A DNA stretch of 64,000 bases from JBGSYJ01 sp041748075 (GCA_041748075.1 JBGTDX010000118.1:67802-131801), one strand, 5' to 3'. Numbered from the stretch's first letter, positions 1-9,166 are shown. A program made the numbers and translations. Notes: generated by a model not told the origin, from the letters alone.

Positions 1-2
1 TC

Positions 3-296
3 CTGGCGATCGGAATGGTGTACAAGCTTCTCCGGAAGATCGAGGGCATGGGACTCGGCGACGTGAAGATGCTCGCGATGATCGGGGCGGTCACCGGCTG
101 GAGGGCCATCTTCCCGCTGCTGTTTCTCGCCTCGGTCGGAGGCGCGATCATCGGGTTGATCGTCGCGGCCCGGCAGCGCCACGAGAATCTTCAGTTCCCC
201 ATCCCGTTCGGGGTTTTTCTCGGTCTGGCCACGTTGGCCGTGATCTTCTTTGGAAATACACTCTTCACATGGTACGGATCACTTCTCGGCGGATGA
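3..296 (+). CDS. pilD: Prepilin peptidase (type IV), C-terminal part
   Basis: Aspartic endopeptidase of the inner membrane that cleaves and N-methylates type IV prepilins and pseudopilins. Only the C-terminal ~97 codons lie in the window; the reading frame is open from base 3. The diagnostic GxGD motif is seen as GMGLGDVKM, with the Asp as one of the two catalytic aspartates, followed by hydrophobic segments (FPLLFLASVGGAIIGLIV and FGVFLGLATLAVIFF) typical of the last membrane helices. The first catalytic Asp and the N-methylase domain would be upstream of the window. It overlaps the next gene, a sensor kinase, and precedes four minor pilin genes that would be its substrates. Family call is firm; the symbol follows the pilus context. 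Confidence 0.9.
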   Translation: MAIGMVYKLLRKIEGMGLGDVKMLAMIGAVTGWRAIFPLLFLASVGGAIIGLIVAARQRHENLQFPIPFGVFLGLATLAVIFFGNTLFTWYGSLLGG

Positions 297-1972
297 CCCC
301 CGTAGGGTTCCGGCGGGACATCAAGTTCTTTCTCGCCTGCCTGGTGGGATTTCTCGTTTTCATCATTCTCACGCTGCTGGTCCTTCTTCAGTCCGTGACC
401 GAGCGCGCAACCGAGCGGACTCTCGAGCAATGGCGGTTCGCGAGCGACGTTGCAGCCGCAGCCCTGAACCGCCTGCCGGAGAACGCGAATCGTTCCGAGA
501 TCGAGTCCCAGCTCATCTTCCTTCGCGGGCAGTACGACATCGCGACGATCACGCTCTTGATTCCCGGTGAGACTCAGCTCGTTTCCGGATATCCCGTCTC
601 CGATCCGGGGTTTTCGGACATTCAGCGAATGACCCGGCATGGCGAGGCGACGCTCAGCTTCGATCCCGGCGAGGTCATCGCCGCTCGCAGGACGTTTCTC
701 TACACCGCCGGTATCTCCATCGCAGCAACGATCCTCGGGACGATCCTTCTCTCGCTATACCTGCCCAGGATCGTCCGGCCGATTGAAAAAATGCTGGATG
801 ACGCGAGCGTACTCGGGGAGCGGGCGTCCGGTGTCGACGAAGCAAACTATCTGATCGACACCTTCCGCAAATCGATTCAGACGTTGAAGGATCAGGAGCA
901 CGAGCTCAAGCGACTCCACGAGCTGGAGAAGATCCGCGCGGACGATCTGCAGAGGATCACCGCGACGCTGACCCGAAGCCTGACCTCGGGGTTCATCGCA
1001 ATCGACCAGCATGGGCGCGTCGTCGACATGAACTCCGCGGCCCGCGACATCCTTCGACTGAATGAGATGCGCGATCCCGCAGGGCTCACCGTTCGCGACG
1101 CACTCGGCGAGTCCTCCTTCTCGAGGGAACTGCAGAGCGCACTGGACGACGGCGTTCCCGTGTCACGTCAGGAAGTGACTCAGGAGGCGGGCGGCGAGAC
1201 CGTCACCATCGGCCTGACTACAGTGCCCCTGACGAACGAGGAGTCGGAACTCCTCGGCGTGATCGCGCTGTTTGCAGACCTTACGCCGGTCCGCCAACTC
1301 GAGGCGCGTGTCCGCGAGATGCAGACACTCGCAGACCTCGGTGAGATCTCCGCCGGCATCGCTCACGAGTTCCGTAACTCCCTCTCGACGATCCTCGGCT
1401 ATCTCAAACTCGCCGGGCGCGAGCAATTACCGGACGAAACGCAGAAGCGGCTCCGCCACGCGGAGGAAGAAGCGGAGCTCCTGTCCGAAGCGGTCGAAGG
1501 GCTTCTGAGCTTCGCCCGTCCGATGCAAATGGAGTTTCGCGAAACGGATCTGGCAACGCTCGTGCGCGGCATTCTCGAGCGGTTCGAAGACCAGCACGAC
1601 GGCATGGACATCGTCGCGCAACTCGAGGATTCGAGCTTCGATGCGGATCCCATCCTGCTCTCGCGCGCCGTGGAGAACGTGATCCGCAACGCCATCGATG
1701 CGGTCCGTCAGAAAGGCGGCGGCAGGATCACGATCACCCTCCGTTCTGATCCCGGGCCGGTGCTGACCATCGCCGATACCGGCGTCGGGTTCGAGCCCGA
1801 GGCCGCGACGCGTCTGATGCTGCCTTTCCAGTCCGACAAACCGGACGGCATGGGGCTGGGCCTCCCGCTGGCGCGGAAGATCGTGATGCTGCATGGTGGA
1901 AGTCTGCAGCTGACAGGGAAGCCTGGTGAGGGAGCGACGGTCGTGATCGAGTTTCCGGCAGGCTTCATTTAG
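293..1972 (+). CDS. PilS/NtrB-like membrane sensor histidine kinase
   Basis: Two-component sensor, likely controlling a sigma-54 activator of the NtrC family. Two membrane helices (about residues 11-34 and 135-158) flank a ~100-residue periplasmic region. A HAMP-like linker and coiled coil, a PAS domain (~225-335), a HisKA box GIAHEFRNSL with the phospho-accepting His near residue 357, and a HATPase domain with N box (ENVIRNAIDA) and G boxes (ADTGVGF, GMGLGLPLA) follow in order. I chose the ATG at 293, which overlaps the stop of the prepilin peptidase gene as ATGA; an in-frame ATG at 269 is the alternative. No response regulator is adjacent. The nearest NtrC-type regulator is at 34090-35484. 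Pairing with it as PilS/PilR is inference. Confidence 0.88.
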   Translation: MTPVGFRRDIKFFLACLVGFLVFIILTLLVLLQSVTERATERTLEQWRFASDVAAAALNRLPENANRSEIESQLIFLRGQYDIATITLLIPGETQLVSGYPVSDPGFSDIQRMTRHGEATLSFDPGEVIAARRTFLYTAGISIAATILGTILLSLYLPRIVRPIEKMLDDASVLGERASGVDEANYLIDTFRKSIQTLKDQEHELKRLHELEKIRADDLQRITATLTRSLTSGFIAIDQHGRVVDMNSAARDILRLNEMRDPAGLTVRDALGESSFSRELQSALDDGVPVSRQEVTQEAGGETVTIGLTTVPLTNEESELLGVIALFADLTPVRQLEARVREMQTLADLGEISAGIAHEFRNSLSTILGYLKLAGREQLPDETQKRLRHAEEEAELLSEAVEGLLSFARPMQMEFRETDLATLVRGILERFEDQHDGMDIVAQLEDSSFDADPILLSRAVENVIRNAIDAVRQKGGGRITITLRSDPGPVLTIADTGVGFEPEAATRLMLPFQSDKPDGMGLGLPLARKIVMLHGGSLQLTGKPGEGATVVIEFPAGFI

Positions 1973-1992
1973 GTCAAAACTCCCGCCGTCAT

Positions 1993-2250
1993 CCCGAGCA
2001 ACCTAACGGCGCGGGGCGCCGGTGAAGGGGTGATGAACCGCGCACCGGAGGTGCGCTGAGAGGGTAGCCGGTGGCAAGCGAAGCGCAGCCACCGGACAGT
2101 GAGTCCCTCTTGTACACGCACCCCGGGTAGGGGTGCCAGATCCGACCTTGTTCTGCCGCCCCGCCGGGGCGGAGAGCTTTTGCGCACCGGTACCGGAGGT
2201 TCATTAGAAGGTACCACCGCCCAGAACCCTGGAACGTCGCTCCGGCCGCA
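1993..2250. repeat. Cluster of short inverted repeats (REP-like) in the gap before the minor pilin operon
   Basis: The 413-base gap between the sensor kinase and the first pilin gene has no convincing gene but several hairpin-forming palindromes in series: GCGCACC/GGTGCGC (~2039-2056), CCGGTGGC/GCCACCGG (~2069-2096), GCACCCC/GGGGTGC (~2117-2136) and CCGCCCC/GGGGCGG (~2156-2173). The first ~45 bases (ACCTAAC, then GGCGCCGGTGAAGGGGTGAT) recur at 57416-57464 upstream of the cobalamin importer genes. It therefore looks like a dispersed REP-type element, possibly acting as a transcriptional punctuation site, rather than a gene-specific riboswitch. Confidence 0.6.
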
Positions 2251-2385
2251 CATGTGTTACTTTTTCTCCCATAAACGCCATCACGACTCGACGTCGTCGC
2301 TTGCAACATGAGTTCAAACATTGACAACAATACACTTATCTTCCACAAACTCCATGGCATCCCGACTGCAATAGAGCAGCCCCAC

Positions 2386-2919
2386 ATGAATCGTCTAATC
2401 AGGTTTCACCGCCGGGATGCCCGCGGCTTCTCCCTCCCGGAGTTGCTCGTAGTGATTGCGATCATGGGACTGATCGTCATGGTGTCCGTTCCGAATTTCA
2501 TCGCCTACTTCCAGTCGAACAAGGTCAAGACGTCGTTGCGGGTATTCAACACCGACGTCCGGGCTGCGCGGCAGCGAGCGGTAACGCGGAACAGCTTCAC
2601 CAGAGTCACTTTCAGAACCGGCGTGGGAGCCAATCAGTATCGAGTGTTCGAGTCGCTCGATCGCGGAGCCACATGGGCAGTTGCGCCTTACATCTCGAGG
2701 GAGCTCGAAGAGCCGGTCTACTTCGAGAGCACCGGCTTCGGCGACACGGCGCCGGCCACTCCCGACACCGCCCCCGACATCGTCTTCCGCAACGATGGCG
2801 CCGTCCAGGATCATCCCGGTGGAACAGACGATTACGTAGTCATCCGGACGACGCACACCATTCCGAGAAACGAATTCACGATACGAATCAGTGCGGCCGG
2901 CGCCGTGAGAACTGATTAG
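2386..2919 (+). CDS. GspH/FimT-like minor (pseudo)pilin
   Basis: Minor pilin initiating or capping type IV pilus or pseudopilus assembly. The start at 2386 gives a 14-residue basic leader ending at the prepilin peptidase site RG|FSLPELLVV, with Glu at mature position 5 and a hydrophobic N-terminal helix (IAIMGLIVMVSVPNF). The conserved helix SLRVFNTDVRAARQRAV is typical of the GspH/FimT family. A frame-open ATG at 2308 would give an atypical 40-residue leader and was not preferred. About 177 residues in total, normal for the family. First gene of a run of four prepilin-like genes (2386-8729) transcribed together with short gaps. Confidence 0.87.
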   Translation: MNRLIRFHRRDARGFSLPELLVVIAIMGLIVMVSVPNFIAYFQSNKVKTSLRVFNTDVRAARQRAVTRNSFTRVTFRTGVGANQYRVFESLDRGATWAVAPYISRELEEPVYFESTGFGDTAPATPDTAPDIVFRNDGAVQDHPGGTDDYVVIRTTHTIPRNEFTIRISAAGAVRTD

Positions 2920-2933
2920 CCGAGGAGATCTGT

Positions 2934-3476
2934 ATGCGCTGCATAGTTGCCAGCTCACGCGGGAGTCACAGCGAACGGGGATTCAATCTCGTCGAAGTCA
3001 TCATTGCCATGGCTCTGCTGGGAACCGTCCTTCTGGGAATCCTCTCGCTGTTCTTCTTCGGTCGCAACAACGTCTACAGCGGCAAACAGATGACGCATGC
3101 AGTCTCGGTCGCTACACATGTCCTCGAAGATCTTTCAGGGCTGACGTACACCCAGATCGAAGCGGCGATGGATTTCGAGATCGGAACCGACACACTTGCG
3201 AGTCATACGGTAAACGGCGTGACGTATGCCAGCGCACTGAGAAGAACCACAGACGCTCTCGGTGAAGACGCCGATCCTCCGAACTTCCTCGACAAGTGGA
3301 AGGCCGAGCTCGATACAAAAGTGTCCGAGGGTGCTGTGGACCTGATCTTCACGCCCGATCTCAGCGACCGGGTCCTGCGCATCGACGTGATCGTCACCTG
3401 GAAGGAACCGGGAAGGATCAGTGTCGGTGGGAACAAGCGTCAGATCATCATGGAAACGGCCAAGATCCGCCACTGA
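2934..3476 (+). CDS. PilV/GspI-like minor pilin
   Basis: Second minor pilin of the operon. A 16-residue leader precedes RG|FNLVEVIIAMALLG, with Glu5 present and a membrane-spanning N-terminal helix. The remainder (~150 residues) is a short globular domain. The start is supported by a GAGGAG ribosome-binding site 6-7 bases upstream of the ATG. The 14-base spacing from the previous gene and 16-base spacing to the next indicate one operon. Homology of such proteins is mostly confined to the N-terminal helix, so the PilV assignment rests on position and length. Confidence 0.85.
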   Translation: MRCIVASSRGSHSERGFNLVEVIIAMALLGTVLLGILSLFFFGRNNVYSGKQMTHAVSVATHVLEDLSGLTYTQIEAAMDFEIGTDTLASHTVNGVTYASALRRTTDALGEDADPPNFLDKWKAELDTKVSEGAVDLIFTPDLSDRVLRIDVIVTWKEPGRISVGGNKRQIIMETAKIRH

Positions 3477-3492
3477 CCAGGGAGACATTCAG

Positions 3493-6400
3493 ATGCAGCG
3501 AACAGCACGTCGTTCCGAGCGGGGATTCAGCCTCGTCGAAGTCATCGTGGCCACCGCGATTTTCGTGGTCGTCCTCGTCGCAGCGCTGATGCTCTACGAC
3601 CGGAGCACGAACACGTTCAGGCGAGGGATCGAGGCTGCCGACACCCAGCAGAACACCCGAGTGTCGTTCGACAAGCTGCTCACCGATCTCCGCATGGCGG
3701 GATTCGATTACGATCGTGATGGGTTCCCGAGTGCCGCAGCAGGCACCGTCTGGACCGCCAGCCGCGTTTACGCGGTCGGGGACATCGTCGTACCCGTAGT
3801 CGTAAACGGCTTCAATTACCGCGCGACCATAGGCGGAACCAGTGGCGGTTCGGAGCCGACCTGGCCGACCACCATCGGAGACCTTCGCGTGGATGGCGGG
3901 GTTACCTGGGAAACCATTGCCGGCACGAGCCAGGCGCAGCAGCCCGATGAACAGATCGAATACGTCGGTCCCTCGGCCATCACCATCCGCGCGAACTTCG
4001 ACTACAACATCACTCCCAACCAGGGACGCGAACCGGCACTGGAATCCGCATCCTTTCCCGTCGTAACGACCGGAAACCACGAGATCGTCACCTACGCCCT
4101 CCGCTCAGCTGACGCCTCCAAGAACATACAATCGGTTCAGTTCTTCGCCGACGTAAACGCTTCGGGTGCTCCGAGTCGTACCGCTTATCCCGGCGGAAGT
4201 TCCGAGCGGCAGATTACGATTCCAAACGTCGACCTCACGAACGCCAACCCACCGTATACACTCCACCGTTTCACACTCGCGGAGGACGGTTCGGTGGTCT
4301 CGAGCCCTGTAGCCGAAAATATCCGCAGCCTCAATTTCTTTTACTTTCAGGACACACAGGGGCTGACTCCTCTGGAAGACCTGTCGACCACCCCGGTGGC
4401 TTTCCCGCAGGGGAGCGCCACGCTCGGCGGAAGCGGGCAGTACAATCCTGCAAGCCCGGCGACGCTGATTCCGTGGCGGACGATGCGCTCGCGAGTCCGC
4501 TCGGTTCGGGTCGAGCTTGTGGGTATGTCGAGCCAGCCCGACCCGGCTTATACCGATACAGATCCCATCGTCGCGACGCGCAACTTCAGAAAATATCGCC
4601 TCGAAACTCTCATCGTCCCGCGCAACATCGGAAAACGTGGCCTGCGCGAGTTCGACACGATGCCTCCAGGCGCGCCCGTACTCCAGTCGGCGTGCTTCGG
4701 ACACTGCAGCATCGCGAAGCTCACCTGGCAGGCTCCGTCCACGGGAGGCGCGGTCGAACAGTACGCCATTCTTTACGACACCGACCTGGTCGGAGGTTTC
4801 GCGAGCAGTTTCATCGTCAGCGCGACCACCTTTGCGTACGTAGTGCTGCCCGACCCCGCTGCCACGTACTACTTCGCCGTCCAGGCGCTCAACGGCTACG
4901 GCGCGTCGCCGGAGTCAAACGTACTCAGCGGCATACCGCTCAACCGGACCAAGCCAGACGCAATCGATGACATCACGGTGAACACCACAGCGAGCGGCAT
5001 CCAGCTCAGTTGGCAGAAGCCTGTTACCAATGACGTCGGCGGGCTGACCTGCGTGCCGAGCGGCAGCCCTTCGGAAGAAATCCCAGCCCAGGAGAATATC
5101 CGTTACCGAATCTACCGCTCGATAGGAGATGACATGTTCACGGCAGATTCGACCACCAGGATCTGGGACGAGAACTCCACCGGCGGCAACCTGGCCTACA
5201 ACCCCGGAAGCGGAACGGTCACCTTCACCGACAGCACGGCCGCCAACTGCGTGGACTACTACTATCGGATCGAAGCCCTCGATCGATGTGGCGACGACAG
5301 CAGCCTCAATGCCTCCGGATTCACCGGCGTGTCGGACATCTTCCCAGCTGCAGGATCTCCGGGAACATTTGCCCGCAACAACCCGAGCACTCCGCCGCAG
5401 CCCATGGCGCCTTCAACGCTCCAGGTACTTTTGCCAGCGTCTAACTGTGATGCATTCAACTGCGAAATCTATCTCGAGTGGCCACGGGTGACCCTGGACA
5501 TTTCCTCGAATCCTGTGGCGGTCGACGAGTACATCATCAGGCGTCGGAGACTGCTGGCGGGCGTTTATGTCGTGGAGCCGCCCGATGATGTTCCCTCGAG
5601 CGGCCACTCGGCGACGTCAGGCCCGACCATAAGCGTCAGGCAGGATGTTCCCGCACCGGTTGCGGGAGTGTTCGACATGTACGAATACACCGTCTTCGCA
5701 ACGAACTGCTCCACCTGGAGCGATCCCTCGCTCACGGTCAGGTTCCCCTGCGCCTGGTCCGGCGGATCGCCGGTGATCACCAACCAGCCGGTAGTCGGGG
5801 TATCCGGCGCCCTGGAAGGTAATGGGGATGCCGGCTCGCCGTTCCTGGTGTTCGGCTCGCCCTCGTTCAGCATCAGCGGCATAACAAGCACGGTTAACGT
5901 GACAGCATTCGTCTATCTGGGGGGAACCCAGATTGAAGGGCCTCTCACGAGAACCGGCCCCGGCGCGCTGCCGATCTCCACCGATCCCATTGACGATGGG
6001 ACGATCTACAGCCTGTCCCTGCAGTTCGTCGATTCCGGCGGTTGCTCGGTCAACCAGACGATCTATTTCGTCGGAAGCAGCAGCAACTGCTGCCTTGCAA
6101 TTGAAAGCATCACGGGAGCTGTCGCATCCAGTGCCGAAGTCACAGTCACGTTCAGAAATCAGTGCTCTGCGAACGTGGCGATGAATGCGAGTGGGGCCGT
6201 TCGCATGCAGTGGACCGATGACCGATTCCCCAATCCATCTGTCCGGCTCGGCGGCATCACCTATCCCCGCGAAGGGGGCGGAACCATTGCCGGCACCGTC
6301 GCGACGAATACGGAGGGAAGCGTCGTTTCCCATAGCGCTCCGGGAGGAGCTGACGTGACCATCGAGGCGGGAACAACGTACGAGATCAAATTCTCGTTCA

Positions 6401-6516
6401 CTAGAGACCTGAACGTCTCGACCTCTCCCATTCTGGATCTCTGCATCTCGTACGGTTCTTCTCCCATTACAGTGTGCAACATCATCAACGACGGCTTCGG
6501 GACTACGTGTCCGTAA
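3493..6516 (+). CDS. Giant PilW-like minor pilin with FN3 and carbohydrate-binding-like modules
   Basis: Prepilin leader of 11 residues, then RG|FSLVEVIVATAIFVVVLV with Glu5, so it is processed and assembled as a minor pilin. At ~1007 residues it is three to four times the usual PilW length. After the pilin region, residues ~85-150 carry a pattern (VYAVGDIVV, GTSGGSEPTWP, DGGVTWE) resembling small carbohydrate-binding modules of chitinases and tail proteins. Residues ~390-620 contain two fibronectin type III-like domains (AKLTWQAPS, IQLSWQKPV, YYYRIEALDRC), and the C-terminal third looks like beta-sandwich repeats. The ATG at 3493 is preferred over the upstream ATG at 3421, which lies inside the preceding gene. 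Likely a tip adhesin; that role is inference. Confidence 0.85.
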   Translation: MQRTARRSERGFSLVEVIVATAIFVVVLVAALMLYDRSTNTFRRGIEAADTQQNTRVSFDKLLTDLRMAGFDYDRDGFPSAAAGTVWTASRVYAVGDIVVPVVVNGFNYRATIGGTSGGSEPTWPTTIGDLRVDGGVTWETIAGTSQAQQPDEQIEYVGPSAITIRANFDYNITPNQGREPALESASFPVVTTGNHEIVTYALRSADASKNIQSVQFFADVNASGAPSRTAYPGGSSERQITIPNVDLTNANPPYTLHRFTLAEDGSVVSSPVAENIRSLNFFYFQDTQGLTPLEDLSTTPVAFPQGSATLGGSGQYNPASPATLIPWRTMRSRVRSVRVELVGMSSQPDPAYTDTDPIVATRNFRKYRLETLIVPRNIGKRGLREFDTMPPGAPVLQSACFGHCSIAKLTWQAPSTGGAVEQYAILYDTDLVGGFASSFIVSATTFAYVVLPDPAATYYFAVQALNGYGASPESNVLSGIPLNRTKPDAIDDITVNTTASGIQLSWQKPVTNDVGGLTCVPSGSPSEEIPAQENIRYRIYRSIGDDMFTADSTTRIWDENSTGGNLAYNPGSGTVTFTDSTAANCVDYYYRIEALDRCGDDSSLNASGFTGVSDIFPAAGSPGTFARNNPSTPPQPMAPSTLQVLLPASNCDAFNCEIYLEWPRVTLDISSNPVAVDEYIIRRRRLLAGVYVVEPPDDVPSSGHSATSGPTISVRQDVPAPVAGVFDMYEYTVFATNCSTWSDPSLTVRFPCAWSGGSPVITNQPVVGVSGALEGNGDAGSPFLVFGSPSFSISGITSTVNVTAFVYLGGTQIEGPLTRTGPGALPISTDPIDDGTIYSLSLQFVDSGGCSVNQTIYFVGSSSNCCLAIESITGAVASSAEVTVTFRNQCSANVAMNASGAVRMQWTDDRFPNPSVRLGGITYPREGGGTIAGTVATNTEGSVVSHSAPGGADVTIEAGTTYEIKFSFTRDLNVSTSPILDLCISYGSSPITVCNIINDGFGTTCP

Positions 6517-6527
6517 GGAATGAAATC

Positions 6528-8729
6528 ATGATCGAAAGGCCAACACGCACTTCCGAAGAACGCGGCTCTGCGCTTCTGGTGAGCCTCATGGTGATGGTCG
6601 GTCTGTCTCTTCTGGGACTCGGCTTCGTCACCGCTTCCGAGACCGAGAGCGCCATCTCGGCGAACCAGCGAAACTATACCCAGGCCCTCTCGATCGCGGA
6701 AACCGGCGTGAAGGCCGCGGTCGAATGGTTTCAGAACCCGGAATCGATGGCTGACATCGGTCTGCTCCCTGTCAATCACGTCAACCTCAAGACCACCAGA
6801 ATTCTGGGAGGAACTGGCATCGGATATTACAAGGGAAGCGGGGGCGATCTTTTCGACCGTCCGTTCAAACCTGCTCCGGTCGACCGCCTCTACGGTGACG
6901 TCGACCATGCGGACGTGAAGATCGACCGCAATAGCGTGCAGGGACGCGCGTTTCTCGACGCGTTCAACACCGCCATTCTCGGGAACACTCAGAACGGCGA
7001 AGTCACTGAGATCCTCGTTTACGCGCCGCCGATCGTTGGGGGTACGCTCAATGGTGACGGCTTCTGGGAGGGAGGAACGCGCTACGGCCTGGCGACCATC
7101 CGCGCGACTTCGACCATTTTCCGCGACCGCGTCGCGCGGACGGGCATCATCGCGGAGCGCTCCGTGACGGTCGTCGTCACCGAATGGCCGTTCCCCGGAC
7201 CTCAGGGCCCCGTGCAGTCGAATGCCAGTATCTCCACGGCGGGCAACTTCGGCGTCCACTGGGGAAAGATGACTTCCTCCGAGTCGATGAATATCTTCAA
7301 CTCGTGGGCAGCCCTCCCCTGGTTCAACGCCTACGACCGGATCACGATCGACCGCGGCTACCCGACCCAGAACAAGTGCGGTCCTTTCGATGATCAGCCG
7401 TGCGAAGCGCAGTATCTGCCGCTCGCGAGCGGCACGGATCTCCCCACCGACCACGACTGGCTCGCTGAGATGGTCGGACGCACGGTCGTCGATCCATGGT
7501 GGGAAGCGCGTTCGCGCATGAACATCACCAACATGGGGGGCGACACCACGCCAATCCCGTACGCCAAAATCGACCACCTCGTCAACGACGTAGTGAGCAC
7601 TCCCCGGGCCGGCTACTCCGGCTGGGGACAGTTCCAGGACCGCAACGACTACCCCAACCACAAGGAAGTCATCTTCCCCCGCATCGACTACGACTTCTGG
7701 AAGGAGATCGCCATCCAGGGCAGCTCCAGCGGCCAGGAAGGTATCTATTATCTCCGCCCGACCGGCGGGATCAACTACACGGACGGATCCACGACCAAGA
7801 ACTTCGGCGAATGGGTCAACGTGAACCGCGACGGCAACCCCGGCTTCTACTTCTTCGACACGATGAACGGTCTCAATCCGCAGGGTCCGGGAGCGCCCGG
7901 AACTCTTGCGCCCGCAATCCTTCTGAACTCCGGCGTCGATGGACCAGGCTTCCGGATGGAAGGGTTCATTTATCTCAATGTCGCGAGCTATCAAAGTACG
8001 GGCCTTTCCCCACCGACACAGTGGGTTCCGTTTCCAGGAGAGCCGTACCGGGACGTCGGCTATCAGCGCATCAATCCAGGCACCGGTGAACCGATCGCCG
8101 GCCAGGCGAACTTCGACGCCAACAACGGGCAGTGGGACTACCAGGATGTCAACGACAATGGACGCTTCGACGTGTTCGTAAATAATCTCGTCGCGAAAAC
8201 GAGACCTTCGGGAGGAGGTTCATTCTTTCCCTACCTTCCGGTGGCCCACTACGTGGGATGCAACCCGGGAGTGAACTGCTCGGAGCCGCATGAGCCATAC
8301 CTGAACATCATTTATCCCACGACCGCCAAAACGGGTGGGATGGGAGGAAGCCCGACCCCCGTGGTCGTTGGCTGGCAGCCGCAGGGCGCTCAAACGCGGA
8401 GGGCGAAGGCCCGGCCGGGCGGGGTGACACCGGCCTGCCCGTCCGACAACACCTTCAACGCAAACTGCACATCCAATGGCTATGACCGTGACGGCGGCTA
8501 CACGAACGACCTGCAACTGCTCCTCAACGGCGTGCTCTATGTCGAGGGCGACTTCCTCGGTACGGCCGGTAACGGCGAGTACTTCGGTTCCGTCCTCGTC
8601 GAGGGCGACTTCAGCTCGACCGGCACCTCGGAGGTGTGGTTCGACGAGCGGCTGATCAAAGGCGACTGGCCGCCTCCGGAGTTCAACTTTCCGCGCGTCT
8701 ACATCAGCGCAATGAAGACCGACGAATAA
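6528..8729 (+). CDS. PilX-like large minor pilin
   Basis: N-terminus GSALLVSLMVMVGLSLLGLG then TASETESAISANQRNYTQA and LSIAETG matches the PilX N-terminal family, which resembles prepilins but has no clear Glu5 or leader Gly-Phe site. Length ~733 residues, far above the ~200 usual for PilX. The large C-terminal region is rich in Gly, Asn and aromatic residues; near its end are hairpin-like segments (VEGDFLGTAGNGEYFGSVLV). The ATG at 6528 has AAGGAA seven bases upstream; an upstream ATG at 6474 lies inside the previous gene. Last gene of the minor pilin run, so it is probably exported and displayed with the PilW-like protein. Confidence 0.82.
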   Translation: MIERPTRTSEERGSALLVSLMVMVGLSLLGLGFVTASETESAISANQRNYTQALSIAETGVKAAVEWFQNPESMADIGLLPVNHVNLKTTRILGGTGIGYYKGSGGDLFDRPFKPAPVDRLYGDVDHADVKIDRNSVQGRAFLDAFNTAILGNTQNGEVTEILVYAPPIVGGTLNGDGFWEGGTRYGLATIRATSTIFRDRVARTGIIAERSVTVVVTEWPFPGPQGPVQSNASISTAGNFGVHWGKMTSSESMNIFNSWAALPWFNAYDRITIDRGYPTQNKCGPFDDQPCEAQYLPLASGTDLPTDHDWLAEMVGRTVVDPWWEARSRMNITNMGGDTTPIPYAKIDHLVNDVVSTPRAGYSGWGQFQDRNDYPNHKEVIFPRIDYDFWKEIAIQGSSSGQEGIYYLRPTGGINYTDGSTTKNFGEWVNVNRDGNPGFYFFDTMNGLNPQGPGAPGTLAPAILLNSGVDGPGFRMEGFIYLNVASYQSTGLSPPTQWVPFPGEPYRDVGYQRINPGTGEPIAGQANFDANNGQWDYQDVNDNGRFDVFVNNLVAKTRPSGGGSFFPYLPVAHYVGCNPGVNCSEPHEPYLNIIYPTTAKTGGMGGSPTPVVVGWQPQGAQTRRAKARPGGVTPACPSDNTFNANCTSNGYDRDGGYTNDLQLLLNGVLYVEGDFLGTAGNGEYFGSVLVEGDFSSTGTSEVWFDERLIKGDWPPPEFNFPRVYISAMKTDE

Positions 8730-8739
8730 ACTTACATGT

Positions 8740-8763
8740 GGCAGGGGACTCCGCTCCCCTGCC
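8740..8763 (+). terminator. Candidate terminator hairpin after the minor pilin operon
   Basis: A perfect 9-bp stem (GGCAGGGGA / TCCCCTGCC) with a 6-base loop begins 10 bases after the PilX-like stop codon. The tract behind it is only moderately U-rich, so intrinsic termination is uncertain. The same hairpin type with a flanking ACATG recurs at 9077-9105 and 10907-10933, so this could instead be a member of that dispersed repeat family. Confidence 0.4.
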
Positions 8764-8793
8764 TGTTCCGTTCATTCCTTTGTATGAACGAAG

Positions 8794-8870
8794 CTGGAGC
8801 GATGACGATCGTCTCGCTGACTCCAGGTGTGGTACCTCTTCAACTATTCGGTATAGGCAAACCTGGGAGC
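8794..8870. repeat. Dispersed repeat, family T, copy A
   Basis: Shares the order TGGAGCG, ACGATC-TCTCGC, GACTCCAGGT, ACCTC, ATTCGGTATAGGCA with copy B at 9017-9105; copy C at 10870-10933 shares the part from CTCCAGGT onward. The terminal GGCAGGG...CCCTGCC hairpin is degenerate here. It lies in a 437-base gap without a gene between the PilX-like and Uma2 genes, a gap composed almost entirely of repeats. Confidence 0.65.
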
Positions 8871-8894
8871 AATGGCGTCAATTTGACGCACGAG

Positions 8895-8982
8895 GTGTCA
8901 TCCTGAGCGAAGCGAAGGATCCCCCCAAGCCTTGCGATACTGCCAGTTGTAAGGGGATCCTTCGCTTCGCTCAGGATGACAC
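8895..8982. repeat. Long perfect inverted repeat (family G, GTGTCATCCTGAG type)
   Basis: Two 30-base arms in perfect inverted complementarity: 8895-8924 begins GTGTCATCCTGAGCGAAGCG, and 8953-8982 is its reverse complement. A 28-base spacer separates them. A close relative with few mismatches lies at 21035-21121, and single arms or fragments occur at 57468-57518, 57598-57613 and 41543-41559. This is a REP/BIME-like family that can fold into a long stem and may mark the end of transcription units. Confidence 0.8.
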
Positions 8983-9016
8983 TTGCTCCCTTGGCACCGC
9001 GCGAGTCTACGATGCG

Positions 9017-9105
9017 TGGAGCGCGCACGATCCTCTCGCCGACTCCAGGTCCCGCACCTCGTCACGATCCGGCATAGGCAGGGCCTGGGAAGGCCCTGCC
9101 ACATG
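9017..9105. repeat. Dispersed repeat, family T, copy B, with perfect hairpin
   Basis: The fullest copy of the family: the shared body (ACTCCAGGT, CACCTC, GGCATAGGCA) runs into a perfect 10-bp stem with a GGGA loop (GGCAGGGCCT / AGGCCCTGCC, 9077-9100) and an ACATG tail. It ends 62 bases before the Uma2 gene start. Confidence 0.7.
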
Positions 9106-9166
9106 GGGGCTTCGGCCGCTGCCGATTTTCCTCGGATTTTCGAAGATTCCGAGGTAGCCTCGGTGC

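Noticed and set aside
2075..2090. Sigma-54-like site TGGCAA-N5-GCGCA before the minor pilin operon
   Set aside because: Spacing fits, but the bases are part of a REP-type hairpin (GGTGGCAAGCGAAGCGCAGCCACC), so the match is likely a by-product of the repeat.
6261..7994. 577-codon open frame on the minus strand
   Set aside because: Antisense to the PilW/PilX-like genes; composition (Asp/Arg/Val rich) is that of a GC-rich shadow frame.
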